A stretch of DNA of 64,000 nucleotides from Curtobacterium sp. UNCCL20. GTDB taxonomy: Bacteria; Actinomycetota; Actinomycetes; Actinomycetales; Microbacteriaceae. Where the stretch lies: NCBI RefSeq assembly GCF_900101675.1, contig NZ_FNKG01000001.1, forward strand, positions 310,001 to 374,000. Direction: 5' to 3'. Below are positions 32,017-39,987 of the stretch, in pieces. Every line of letters begins with the position of its first letter. The first letter of the stretch is position 1. The notes beneath the pieces are model-generated. The model was not told the DNA's origin. It worked only from the letters and a program-made list of their open reading frames with translations, and ran no database searches. The position numbers and the translations under genes were made by a program.

Positions 32017-32658
32017 GCGGAAGGCGGTTCCCTCGGGCTCCACGGTGATGCCGTCGTACCCGTCGATCCGGAAGAGCCCGGCGGTGACGTCGTCCTCGAG
32101 CCCACCGACCACGACCGTGGTCGCTCCGGAGGCGATGGCGGACGCGAGCCCGGCCGGGGCGTCCTCGAACGCGACGCAGTGCGACGGCTCGACGCCGAGC
32201 AGGGCGGCGGCGCGGAGGTACCCGTCCGGGTGGGGCTTGCCGTGCTCGACGTCCTCGGAGGGCAGGAACACCGCCGGCATGCGCAGCCCGGCCGCAGCCA
32301 TCCGACCCGAGGCGAGGTCGCGCGGCGCACTCGTCACGAGGGCCACCGGCACCTCGACGTCGACCAGGCGCTCGACGAACGCTGCCGCCCCGGGGATCTC
32401 GAAGATGCCCTCGGTGCTGGCGCTCTCCTCGGCGACGAGTGCCGCGGCGATCCGCAGCTGTTCGTCGTGGGGCAGGTCGGGCAGGAAACGCTGCACGGTG
32501 TCGATCGCCTGGCGGCCGTGCGAGAACGCGAGGATCTCGTCCGGGTCGATGCCGTGCGTCACCCCGAAGCGCGTCCACGTCGCCTCGACCACCGCGGTCG
32601 AGTCGACGAGCGTGCCGTCCATGTCGAAGAGGACCCCGGACGCCACGATGTCGATCAC
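32005..32658 (-). CDS. HAD-superfamily sugar-phosphatase-like protein
   Basis: A 217-residue HAD hydrolase of the phosphoglycolate/sugar phosphatase type. Motif I is VLFDMDGTLVDS. The alpha-helical cap includes FSHGRQAIDTVQRF. Motif II is ALVTSA, the Lys is in HGKPHPDGYL, and motif IV is VAFEDAPAGLASAIASG. The cap resembles those of YfbT/DOG1-like sugar phosphatases. GTG start at 32658. Its stop falls in a 13-bp tandem repeat, so the true C-terminus may vary between strains. Confidence 0.88.
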   Translation of the reverse strand: MIDIVASGVLFDMDGTLVDSTAVVEATWTRFGVTHGIDPDEILAFSHGRQAIDTVQRFLPDLPHDEQLRIAAALVAEESASTEGIFEIPGAAAFVERLVDVEVPVALVTSAPRDLASGRMAAAGLRMPAVFLPSEDVEHGKPHPDGYLRAAALLGVEPSHCVAFEDAPAGLASAIASGATTVVVGGLEDDVTAGLFRIDGYDGITVEPEGTAFRIRG

Positions 32659-32688
32659 GCTGGCGACCCTAGCCCACGAGCCCGACCG

Positions 32689-33438
32689 TCAGCGTGCGCG
32701 CACGTACCGGGTGAGCAGCACGTCGCCGTCGCCGCGCAGCACGTGCACCGGGCGCATCCGACGGAGCTCCGGCGAGGACCCGCGGGCGATGCGCGGTCCG
32801 GCGCCGCCCTCGAGGGACGGATCGATCGTCAGGGTCAGTTCGTCGACGACGTCCGCCGCCACCAGGGCGCCGAGGAAGGTCGGGCCACCCTCGCAGTGGA
32901 TCGTGCCGTAGCCGCGGGAGACCAGGGCCTCCCGGACGAGCGCGACGTCGACGGAGTCCTCGTCACCGTCCGCACTGCACGCCACGACCTCGGCGACGTC
33001 CCGCAGCGCAGCCGCGGTGGGCGACGACGCCGCAGAGGTCGACGTCAGCACGATCGGCCGGACCGGTGCCTCGGTGAACACCCGCGAGGCCGGGTCGAGG
33101 GAGAGCGACCCCGTCACGATCGCGAACACCGGGTGGTCGGGCATCCCCCGCGACCGGCGCCAGGCCACGTCGACGTCGTGCAGGACCATCGGCCCGTAGC
33201 CCTCGTCACGGACCGTGCCCGCGGCGACCAGGACGACGTCGGCCACCCGCCGGAGCAGGTCGAACACCCGCAGGTCGTCCGGTCCGCCGAGCGACCCGGA
33301 CACCCCGGCCGCGGACGCGGAGCCGTCGAGCGTCGCCACGAAGTTCACCCGCAGCCACGGGGCCCCGGTGCCCGCGGTGTACAGCTCGAGCAGGTCCTCG
33401 TCGGACAGGTCCGCGACCGAGGGCGGCAGGACGTTCAC
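32689..33438 (-). CDS. RibD C-terminal/pyrimidine-reductase-like protein in a folate operon
   Basis: A 249-residue RibD_C-domain protein: WLRVNFVATLDGSASAAGVS, DVVLVAAGTVRDEGYGPM, and GYGTIHCEGGPTFLGALVAA, the NADPH and substrate motifs of the dihydrofolate-reductase fold. No deaminase domain is present. It is the last gene of folE-folP2-like-this, joined to folP by an ATGA overlap (33435-33438), so a reductase role in folate metabolism is as likely as riboflavin synthesis. A mycobacterial RibD-like protein is known to have dihydrofolate reductase activity; function here is inferred. Confidence 0.86.
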   Translation of the reverse strand: MNVLPPSVADLSDEDLLELYTAGTGAPWLRVNFVATLDGSASAAGVSGSLGGPDDLRVFDLLRRVADVVLVAAGTVRDEGYGPMVLHDVDVAWRRSRGMPDHPVFAIVTGSLSLDPASRVFTEAPVRPIVLTSTSAASSPTAAALRDVAEVVACSADGDEDSVDVALVREALVSRGYGTIHCEGGPTFLGALVAADVVDELTLTIDPSLEGGAGPRIARGSSPELRRMRPVHVLRGDGDVLLTRYVRAR

Positions 33439-34370
33439 GTGTTGTGCCGCGATTCGACCGGGGTGCGCCAGCCGAGGGTGGCCTCGACCATGCGCATGGC
33501 GTCGACGCTCTCGGCGACGTCGTGCATCCGGACGATCCGGGCGCCGAGCATCGCGCTCACGGTGGCGACGGCGAGCGACCCGGACAGCCGTTCGCCACGG
33601 GGGCGACCGAGGGACTCCCCCACGAAGTCCTTGTTCGACACCGCCGTGAGGACCGGGTAGCCGAGCGCGACGACCTCGGGCAGCCGTCGGGTCAACTCGA
33701 GGGTGTGCACGGTGTTCTTGTTGAGGTCGTGCCCCGGGTCGACGATGATCCGCGCGTCCGGGATACCTGCGGCGAGCGCCCGGTCCACCCGTTCCCGCAG
33801 GAAGTCGACGACCTCGGTGCCGATGTCGGCGTACTGCGGCGGAGCGGCCAGCGGTCTGCGGGGCTCGGCGAGGGAGTGCGTGATGACGATGGTCGCGTCG
33901 GAGTCCGCCACGACGGCCGCCATCCGCGGGTCCGACAGACCGGTGGTGTCGTTGACGACGCTGGCGCCCGCCTCGATCGCCGCTGCGGCGACCTCGGGTC
34001 GGAACGTGTCCACGCTGATCGTGACGTCGGACTCCTGGGCGAGCTGCCGGACGACCGGGACGACGCGGTCGATCTCGTCGGCCGCCGGCAGCTCCGGTCC
34101 GGGCGCGAACTTCACACCGCCGATGTCCACCCAGTCGGCGCCGAGGTCGGCGGCACGGACCGCGGCCTCGACGGCGCGGTCGAGTGCGAAGGTGGCGCCC
34201 TTGTCGTGGAACGAGTCCGGTGTGCGGTTCACGATCGCCATCACGGCGATGCGGTGGTCGAAGTCGAAGGTGCGGCGACCGATGGTGCGCACCGGGTCGC
34301 GCAGGTCGGGGACGACCCAGCCGGGTCCGGTGGCGGCCTGGAGGCCCGGCGTGCGTCCGTCGGTCGTCAT
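33435..34370 (-). CDS. folP: Dihydropteroate synthase homologue, FolP2 type
   Basis: A 311-residue pterin-binding TIM barrel. MAIVNRTPDSFHDKGATF, WVDIGGVKFAPGPEL, ISVDTFRPEVA and SNKDFVGESLG resemble mycobacterial FolP2 rather than FolP1, whose motifs read MGVLNVTDDSF and ASRKRFLG. FolP2 paralogues have been reported to lack synthase activity, so catalysis here is uncertain. Placement directly after folE (ATGA overlap, 34367-34370) argues for a folate role. A 14-mer variant (34335-34348) lies in the variable N-terminal tail. No folB or folK follows. Confidence 0.88.
   Translation of the reverse strand: MTTDGRTPGLQAATGPGWVVPDLRDPVRTIGRRTFDFDHRIAVMAIVNRTPDSFHDKGATFALDRAVEAAVRAADLGADWVDIGGVKFAPGPELPAADEIDRVVPVVRQLAQESDVTISVDTFRPEVAAAAIEAGASVVNDTTGLSDPRMAAVVADSDATIVITHSLAEPRRPLAAPPQYADIGTEVVDFLRERVDRALAAGIPDARIIVDPGHDLNKNTVHTLELTRRLPEVVALGYPVLTAVSNKDFVGESLGRPRGERLSGSLAVATVSAMLGARIVRMHDVAESVDAMRMVEATLGWRTPVESRHNT
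34335..34348 (+). repeat. Dispersed 14-mer variant (intragenic)
   Basis: GGCCTGGAGGCCCG at the 5' end of the folP-like gene, encoding part of the non-conserved N-terminus. Confidence 0.7.
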
Positions 34371-35047
34371 GCGTCCGCTCCGTGGCCGGCTTCGGTGTCC
34401 ACGTCGCCCACGTCCTCGTCCGTCACGTCCCTGTCGGCCACGTCGTCCACGTCGTCGATCAGCAGACCGACGCCGGCGCCGATGAGGGCGATCGCCTCGG
34501 CGCGACCGGCGGCCTCCGCCAGCGTGCCCGTCGCCGCCACCGTCACGGTCGTCGACCCCGACTGGCGCTCGCCCCGGGTCGTCACGCACTGGTGCTGCGC
34601 GTCGAGGACCACCAGGACCCCCGCCGCGCCGAGCCCCTCGGCGATCGTCGCCGCGACCTGTTCCCCCAACCGCTCCTGCAGCTGCGGACGGGACGCCACC
34701 GCGTCGAGCACCCGGGACAGCGTGCCCAGGCCGATGAGGCGGTCACCCGGCGCGTACGCGAGGTGTGCGACCCCGGTGAACGGCAGCAGGTGGTGCTCGC
34801 ACATCGAACGGAACCGGACGTCCCGCACGATGACGAGCTGCCCGCGCTCGCCGTCCTCCGCGTGCACCGTGCCGTCGCGGGCGATCCGCACCGCATCGGT
34901 GCCGATCCCGGCGAAGAACTCGGAGTACGAGTCGGCGACCCGGGAGGGGGTGCGAACGAGCTCCGGGCGGTCGGGGTCCTCACCGATGGCCAGCAGGAGC
35001 TCGCGCACAGCGGCCTCGACGCGGGCACGGTCCATGCGTGACGTCAC
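34367..35047 (-). CDS. folE: GTP cyclohydrolase I
   Basis: A 226-residue enzyme that converts GTP to dihydroneopterin triphosphate, the first step of folate synthesis. It has RTPSRVADSYSEFFAGI, the zinc ligands in RFRSMCEHHLLPF and QCVTTRG, and GLGTLSRVLDAVASRPQLQE, the family core. The last ~35 residues are an extra Asp-rich tail (DVDDVADRDVTDEDVGDV) beyond the usual end. I chose the GTG at 35047, 6 bases after TTGGAT; ATG at 35035 is possible. First gene of the folE-folP-ribD-like operon. Confidence 0.94.
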   Translation of the reverse strand: MTSRMDRARVEAAVRELLLAIGEDPDRPELVRTPSRVADSYSEFFAGIGTDAVRIARDGTVHAEDGERGQLVIVRDVRFRSMCEHHLLPFTGVAHLAYAPGDRLIGLGTLSRVLDAVASRPQLQERLGEQVAATIAEGLGAAGVLVVLDAQHQCVTTRGERQSGSTTVTVAATGTLAEAAGRAEAIALIGAGVGLLIDDVDDVADRDVTDEDVGDVDTEAGHGADA

Positions 35048-35189
35048 CCGACCATCCAACACCAGCCCCTGGGCGTGAACGCGAGCGCGCACTCGGCGTG
35101 ACGTACCCCGACGGGGCGGGCTGTGCGGGTGCCTCGCCTGTGGACGACCTGTGACACGCCCGAAACCCAGCGTCCTTTAAACTTCCTCG

Positions 35190-36662
35190 GTGAGCGCCAC
35201 GCAGACCGACACCCCACCCCGGAACCGCTTCGCGACCGGCCTCGACCGCTTCTTCTCGATCACGCACCGCGGGTCAACCATCCCCCGCGAGATCCGCGGC
35301 GGACTCGTCTCCTTCGTGACGATGGCCTACATCGTCATCCTCAACCCGCTCATCCTCGGCGGGTTCAGCAAGGACCAGGCACCGCAGGACGTCCTGCACG
35401 GCTGGCTCGAGAACGCCCAGGTCGCCGCCGCCACCGGCCTCGTCGCCGGTGTCATGACGATCGCGATGGGTCTCATCGCGAACCTGCCGTTCGGCATCGC
35501 CGCGGGGCTCGGGATCAACTCGTTCCTCGCCGTCAGCGTCGTGCACCAGGTCACCTGGGCCGAGGCGATGGGCCTCGTCGTCATCAACGGCGTCGTGATC
35601 GTCATCCTGGCGTTGACCGGCATCCGGACGATGATCTTCACCGCGGTGCCGGCGCAGCTCAAGGCCGCGATCACCGTCGGCATCGGTCTCTTCATCGCGT
35701 TCATCGGTCTCGTCGACTCCGGCTTCGTGCGCACCACCAAGAACGCCTCGCCGCCGCTGCAGCTCGGCGAGGACGGCTCCGTCGCCGCGCTGCCGACCAT
35801 CGTGTTCCTCATCGGACTGGTGATCATCGGCACGCTCATGGCCCGCAAGGTCAAGGGCGCCCTGCTCATCGGCATCGTCGCGACCACCGTCATCGCGATC
35901 ATCCTGCAGGCGATCTTCAAGGTGCCGACCTCGGTCGACTCCCCCACCGGCTGGAACCTCAACGCCCCCGGACTGCCGAGCGCGCTCTTCGCCGTCCCCG
36001 ACCTGTCGCTCGTCGGGCACGCGGACGTCTTCGGCGCGTTCACCCGGATCGGCCCGATCGCCGCGTCGATGCTCGTCTTCACGCTCGTCTTCACGAACTT
36101 CTTCGACGCCATGGGCACGATGACCGGGCTCGCCAAGGCCGCCGGGGTCGCGAACCCCGACGGCACCTTCCCCCGCCTGAAGTCCGCGCTCGTCGTCGAG
36201 GGTGCCGGCGCGATCGCCGGTGGCGGCGCGTCGGTCTCGTCGAACACGGTGTTCATCGACTCCGCCGCGGGCATCGGCGAGGGTGCCCGCACCGGCATGG
36301 CGTCCGTCGTCACCGGCGTGCTGTTCCTGGCGTCGATGTTCCTCACGCCGCTGACCCAGGTCGTCCCGCTCGAGGTCGCCGCCGCCGGACTCGTCGTCGT
36401 CGGTGCGCTCATGGTCGCGCAGGTGAAGGACATCGACTGGACCGACTTCGGCGCAGCGCTCCCCGCGTTCCTGACGATCGTGATCATGCCGCTGACCTAC
36501 TCGATCGCGAACGGCATCGGCGCGGGCTTCATCAGCTGGGTGCTCATCAAGCTGCTGTCCGGCCGCGGGCGCCAGGTGTCGTGGCTGCTCTACGTCGTCG
36601 CCGCGGGCTTCCTGCTGTACTTCGCTCGCGGACCCTTGGAGGCCGTGCTCGGCGTCGGCTGA
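35190..36662 (+). CDS. NCS2-family purine permease
   Basis: A 490-residue permease of the AzgA/PbuG hypoxanthine-guanine branch: EIRGGLVSFVTMAYIVILNPLIL at the start, GLGINSFLAVSVV, TNFFDAMGTMTGLAKAAG and GAIAGGGASVSSNTVFIDSAAGIGEGARTG are diagnostic. About 12-14 membrane helices in the inner membrane; proton symport of hypoxanthine, guanine or adenine is typical. The TAAACT box at 35178-35183 lies 6 bases before the GTG start, so the mRNA is probably leaderless. Divergent from folE; both consume or supply purines. Confidence 0.93.
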   Translation: MSATQTDTPPRNRFATGLDRFFSITHRGSTIPREIRGGLVSFVTMAYIVILNPLILGGFSKDQAPQDVLHGWLENAQVAAATGLVAGVMTIAMGLIANLPFGIAAGLGINSFLAVSVVHQVTWAEAMGLVVINGVVIVILALTGIRTMIFTAVPAQLKAAITVGIGLFIAFIGLVDSGFVRTTKNASPPLQLGEDGSVAALPTIVFLIGLVIIGTLMARKVKGALLIGIVATTVIAIILQAIFKVPTSVDSPTGWNLNAPGLPSALFAVPDLSLVGHADVFGAFTRIGPIAASMLVFTLVFTNFFDAMGTMTGLAKAAGVANPDGTFPRLKSALVVEGAGAIAGGGASVSSNTVFIDSAAGIGEGARTGMASVVTGVLFLASMFLTPLTQVVPLEVAAAGLVVVGALMVAQVKDIDWTDFGAALPAFLTIVIMPLTYSIANGIGAGFISWVLIKLLSGRGRQVSWLLYVVAAGFLLYFARGPLEAVLGVG

Positions 36663-36670
36663 GCCGCGGG

Positions 36671-37141
36671 TCAGCTCGGGAGGTCCGCGGGCGTCGCCTC
36701 GTGGTGCCGCTCGCCTGCGGTCCGCCGGTCTTCCTTCATCCCCGCCTCGAACAGGTGCCGGCGCCCCTGCACGAGTTCGTCGCGGGCGGTCCGCTCCAGC
36801 TCCTTCGCCAGCGCGTAGTAGCCGTCGTCGTAGTCCTCGACGATCTGGAAGGTCCAGCGGCCGGCGATGACGTTCCGCCCCACCAGCTCGGTGTCGATCC
36901 GGTCGGCGAGCTCGGTGTGGCCCGCCTTCCGCAGCTGCTCGACCGCTTCGCCGAGGTTGAGGTCAGCCGTCCCGGTGAGGCGGTGGAAACCGTAGAGCAG
37001 GCCGCGCGCGTGCTCGATGACCTCGACCGCGGCGGACAGCGTGCCGAGGGCTTCGACCGTCGCCTCGGACACCCCCTCGGGTACCTGGTGCTGGTCGTCG
37101 GGTCCCTGGGAGTCGGAGCGCTGCGCGTCGTCGTTCGTCAT
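36671..37141 (-). CDS. Conserved actinobacterial hypothetical protein
   Basis: A 156-residue soluble, largely helical protein. The core is AVEVIEHARGLLYGFHRLTG, EAVEQLRKAGHTELADRID, then GRNVIAGRWTFQIVEDYDDG, which I recognise as widely conserved in actinobacteria without a known function. The N- and C-terminal ends are charged and likely disordered. It starts 9 bases after the stop of the upstream HTH regulator and is probably co-transcribed with it, which would place it in the nitric-oxide-linked locus; that link is inference. Confidence 0.75.
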   Translation of the reverse strand: MTNDDAQRSDSQGPDDQHQVPEGVSEATVEALGTLSAAVEVIEHARGLLYGFHRLTGTADLNLGEAVEQLRKAGHTELADRIDTELVGRNVIAGRWTFQIVEDYDDGYYALAKELERTARDELVQGRRHLFEAGMKEDRRTAGERHHEATPADLPS

Positions 37142-37150
37142 TGAACCCGT

Positions 37151-37795
37151 CTACCGTGCCGTCTCTGGCTCCGTCACCAGGAACACCCGGCACGTCCCCC
37201 GGGGCTCGTGCGGCTCCAACACCACTCGGACAGGAGGTCCGTCAACCTGCGTTGCGACCTGTTCGAGGACCCGTGCATGGGCCGCGCACAGGCGCTCCCC
37301 GAGCTCAGGCCATGCATCGGTCAACGGGCACTCGACGACCAGTTCACCCGGCGCGGACGATCGCTCCGCGGGATCGAACCCGTGACCCTCCAGGTGTTCG
37401 AAGACCGCCGAACGTCGTGCGAGGGCGATCTGCTCGTCCTGCCGGAATCCGACGTGCAGCGCCCGCCCGACCGCGACGGCAGACGCCAACCGGTGCGCAT
37501 CGAGCACGTTCGGAGCCGCACCGTCGCAGAGTGCGTAGACGACGGCGGAGCGACCGGGTCGTCCCGTGCGCTGCGGGCTCGCGGTCACGAACCGTTCCGC
37601 GAGCAAGCGATCGAGGTGCTCCCGGATGGTGTTCACGTGGATTCCGAGTCGACCCGCAATCTCCGGACCGGTTGACGGGCCGGACACCAGGAGGTCGATG
37701 AGCAGAGCTGCTCGGCGGACGGTAAAGACGCCGATGCGACGCTCACCGGGTCCGTGCATCGAGTTTTCACGGGACACCTCGAAAGTATATTGCAT
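37151..37795 (-). CDS. Winged-HTH regulator divergent from flavohaemoglobin
   Basis: A 214-residue regulator. A winged helix lies at residues ~25-90 (RRAALLIDLLVSGPSTGPEI, LGIHVNTIREHLDRLLAERF, then GRPGRSAVVYAL). A C-terminal domain follows with CPLTDAWPELGERLCAAH and a conserved Cys pattern that could bind metal. The layout resembles ArsR/DeoR-like regulators paired with actinobacterial hmp. ATG at 37795 sits 6 bases after TAGGCT; ATG at 37759 is an alternative. Only 22 bases separate it from the hmp start, so it likely controls hmp in response to nitric oxide. Confidence 0.83.
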   Translation of the reverse strand: MQYTFEVSRENSMHGPGERRIGVFTVRRAALLIDLLVSGPSTGPEIAGRLGIHVNTIREHLDRLLAERFVTASPQRTGRPGRSAVVYALCDGAAPNVLDAHRLASAVAVGRALHVGFRQDEQIALARRSAVFEHLEGHGFDPAERSSAPGELVVECPLTDAWPELGERLCAAHARVLEQVATQVDGPPVRVVLEPHEPRGTCRVFLVTEPETAR

Positions 37796-37817
37796 TTTTG
37801 TAGCCTATCCTGAGGCC
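37796..37817. promoter_or_regulatory. Overlapping divergent leaderless promoters
   Basis: Between the two start codons lie just 22 bases. TATCCT (37806-37811) is 6 bases before the hmp ATG; on the other strand TAGGCT (37807-37802) is 6 bases before the regulator ATG. The two -10 boxes share two bases, so both cannot be opened at once. The AT-rich stretch GTATATTGCATTTTTGTAG beside them may be an operator. Confidence 0.6.
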
Positions 37818-38990
37818 ATGCATCCCTCGATCGCCCCGTCGCCTCCCCTCCTGACCCCCGCCGCTAGGTCGGTCGTTGCAGCGACCGCGCCCGTCATCGC
37901 CGCACGACTACCGGAGATCACCCCCGACTTCTACCGACGACTCTTCGCCGCGCACCCCGAGCTGCTCGACGGCGTGTTCAGTCGCTCGAACCAGCTCACC
38001 GGCCGCCAGTCGTCCGCGCTGGCCGGCAGCGTGGTTGCCTTCGCGCTCGCGATCCTCGACGGCGAGCATCCTCTCGACCTCGTCGAGCGGATCGCGTCCC
38101 GTCACGCTGCGCTCGGTGTCACCGAGGAGCTGTACGCCGTCGTACACGAGCACCTCTTCGCGGCGATCGCAGGCGACCTCGGCGCCGCGGCCAGCGACGA
38201 CGTCGTCGCCGCGTGGAGCGAGGTGTACTGGCTGTTCGCGGGCCTCCTCATCGCCAGGGAACGAGCGCTCACCGGCGCGCAAGCGAACTCCGTGCACTGG
38301 GCCGATTGGCGACTCATCGCGACCACCCCCCGGTCGGCGTCCGTGCGGGAGCTCGAGTTCAAGCCGGCGGACGACACGGCGGTGTCGAGTGCAGCGCCCG
38401 GCCAGTACGTGAGCCTCCGCGTGCGCATGCCCGACGGAGTGCGACAGGCTCGGCAGTACTCGTTGCTCGAACCCGGATGCGTCCGTCGGGTCGGTGTGAA
38501 GCGCGACGATCTGGGGGAGGTGTCCCCCGTCGTCCTCGGCTTGACACCGGGCGCCGTCGTCGAGCTGTCGAACCCCTACGGCGTGCTGACGCTCGACGAC
38601 CGAACGAATCCGCTCGTCCTGGCGACGGCCGGCATCGGGTGCACCCCGGCGATCGGTTTCCTGGAAGGGCTCGCCCAGACGTCGAGCACACGCCGGGTGA
38701 TGGTACTGCACGCTGATCGATCGCGGGGCGACTGGGCGTTCGCGGACGCCGTCACAACGCTCGTCGACAAGTTGCCGGGGGCGTCGCTGCACACCTGGTT
38801 CGAAGACGACCCGACGCGCCCCCGGATGGACCTGTCCGAAGTGCCGCCGCCGGCCGACGCGACGGTCGTGCTGTGCGGTCCGCTCGGATTCATGCAGGCG
38901 GTCCGCCGCCAAGCGCTCGGCGCGGGAGTGCCCGACACGCGGATCCGCTACGAGGTGTTCGGTCCGGACTCGTGGTTGAAGGCCGCCTGA
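37818..38990 (+). CDS. hmp: Flavohaemoglobin, nitric oxide dioxygenase
   Basis: A 390-residue enzyme oxidising NO to nitrate with O2 and NAD(P)H. Globin domain residues ~10-140: YRRLFAAHPELLDGVFSRSNQ, and IASRHAALGV with the proximal His. FAD domain ~150-250 with ARQYSLLEPG. NAD(P)-binding domain ~255-390 with ATAGIGCTPAIGFLEG and the C-terminal RYEVFGPDSW. The E. coli Hmp B10 Tyr position is kept in DFYRRLF. Expression probably comes from the leaderless TATCCT promoter. Cytosolic; defends against host- or denitrifier-derived NO. Confidence 0.95.
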   Translation: MHPSIAPSPPLLTPAARSVVAATAPVIAARLPEITPDFYRRLFAAHPELLDGVFSRSNQLTGRQSSALAGSVVAFALAILDGEHPLDLVERIASRHAALGVTEELYAVVHEHLFAAIAGDLGAAASDDVVAAWSEVYWLFAGLLIARERALTGAQANSVHWADWRLIATTPRSASVRELEFKPADDTAVSSAAPGQYVSLRVRMPDGVRQARQYSLLEPGCVRRVGVKRDDLGEVSPVVLGLTPGAVVELSNPYGVLTLDDRTNPLVLATAGIGCTPAIGFLEGLAQTSSTRRVMVLHADRSRGDWAFADAVTTLVDKLPGASLHTWFEDDPTRPRMDLSEVPPPADATVVLCGPLGFMQAVRRQALGAGVPDTRIRYEVFGPDSWLKAA

Positions 38991-39055
38991 CGGCTGCGTC
39001 GCGAGGGCGCTTCGGAGGTGCACCGCAATAGGCGTCAGCGCGGTACGGTTCCGGC

Positions 39056-39571
39056 ATGGCCAGGTGGGTCGCGCTGCTGCGCGGGGTGAACGTCAACGGG
39101 ATCACGATCAGGAGCGCGGACCTCGCGGGGGTGTTCCGGGACCTCGGGTACGACGACGTGCGGACGGTGCTCGCGTCCGGCAACGTGGTGTTCTCCGCCG
39201 AGGGGCCGCTTCCCGCTCTGCAGTCGACGATCGAGCAGGCGCTGCGGGACCGCTTCGGGTACGACGCCTGGATCGTGCTCGTCCCGCACGACGCCCTCGC
39301 CGCGATCCTCGACGGCTTCCCGTTCGACTCCGCCGAGGACCGGCACGACTACGTCCTGTTCGGCTCCGACCAGGACGCGCTCGACGACCTGCTCGCGGAC
39401 CTCCCGCTGGACGACACCGTCGAACAGGTCGCCCCGGGTACCGGTGTCGTCTACTGGTCCTGCCCGAAGGGGTCGAGCACGGACACGGCCTTCGCGAAGC
39501 GCGCCGGTGCCGCGCGGTTCAAGCGCACGACGACGACGCGCAACGCGAACACCCTCCGGAAGCTCCTGTGA
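39056..39571 (+). CDS. DUF1697 domain protein
   Basis: A 171-residue cytosolic protein matching DUF1697: MARWVALLRGVNVNGITIRS opens the family, with VRTVLASGNVVFSA, and it ends FKRTTTTRNANTLRKLL, the typical conserved terminus. Biochemical role unknown. A TACGGT box 6 bases before the ATG suggests leaderless transcription. Its stop overlaps the GTG start of the following VOC pseudogene (GTGA), showing that they formed one translational unit. Confidence 0.93.
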   Translation: MARWVALLRGVNVNGITIRSADLAGVFRDLGYDDVRTVLASGNVVFSAEGPLPALQSTIEQALRDRFGYDAWIVLVPHDALAAILDGFPFDSAEDRHDYVLFGSDQDALDDLLADLPLDDTVEQVAPGTGVVYWSCPKGSSTDTAFAKRAGAARFKRTTTTRNANTLRKLL

Positions 39572-39954
39572 CCCGCGGCGGGCTGCACCACGTCGAGCTG
39601 CGAACGTCCGACCTCGAGTCCGCAGCCGCGGCGTGGGGCTGACTCCTCGGCGAGCTCGGTTACGAACCGTTCCAGCACTGGGACGACGGCCGGAGTTGGC
39701 GACTCGGTGACGTGTACGTCGTCCTCGAAGTGGCGCGACTCGACGGCGCCAACGACCGCCGCCGCCCGGGGTTGAGCCACCTCGCGTTCCACGCGGGGGA
39801 CCGCGCGGAGGTCGCCGCACTCTGGGCAGCCGCGACGGAGCACGGGTGGCGGCGCCTCTACGAGGACCGCCACCCGAACGCCGGCGGGCCGGACCACCAC
39901 GCCGCGTTCCTCGAGGACGCGGAGCGGTTCAAGGTCGAACTGGTCGCGGACTGA
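39568..39954 (+). pseudogene. VOC/glyoxalase-family gene with in-frame TGA at codon 25
   Basis: GTG at 39568 begins GLHHVELRTSDLESAAAAWG, then codon 25 is TGA (39640-39642), then the same frame continues LLGELGYEPFQHWDDG to RFKVELVAD at 39954. Relatives have Trp at this place, so TGG to TGA is the simplest change. There is no frameshift and the remaining ~103 codons look intact, with the VOC pattern of LSHLAFHAG and a late Glu. It is either a recent nonsense mutation, a sequencing error, or weak read-through. The start is coupled to the DUF1697 stop. Confidence 0.8.
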
Positions 39955-39987
39955 CCGGCGGTCGGCTCACGGCGTGACAGCAGCCCG

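Noticed and set aside
39640..39642. TGA as a selenocysteine codon
   Set aside because: Relatives have Trp at this place, no SECIS-like hairpin follows, and VOC proteins are not known selenoproteins.
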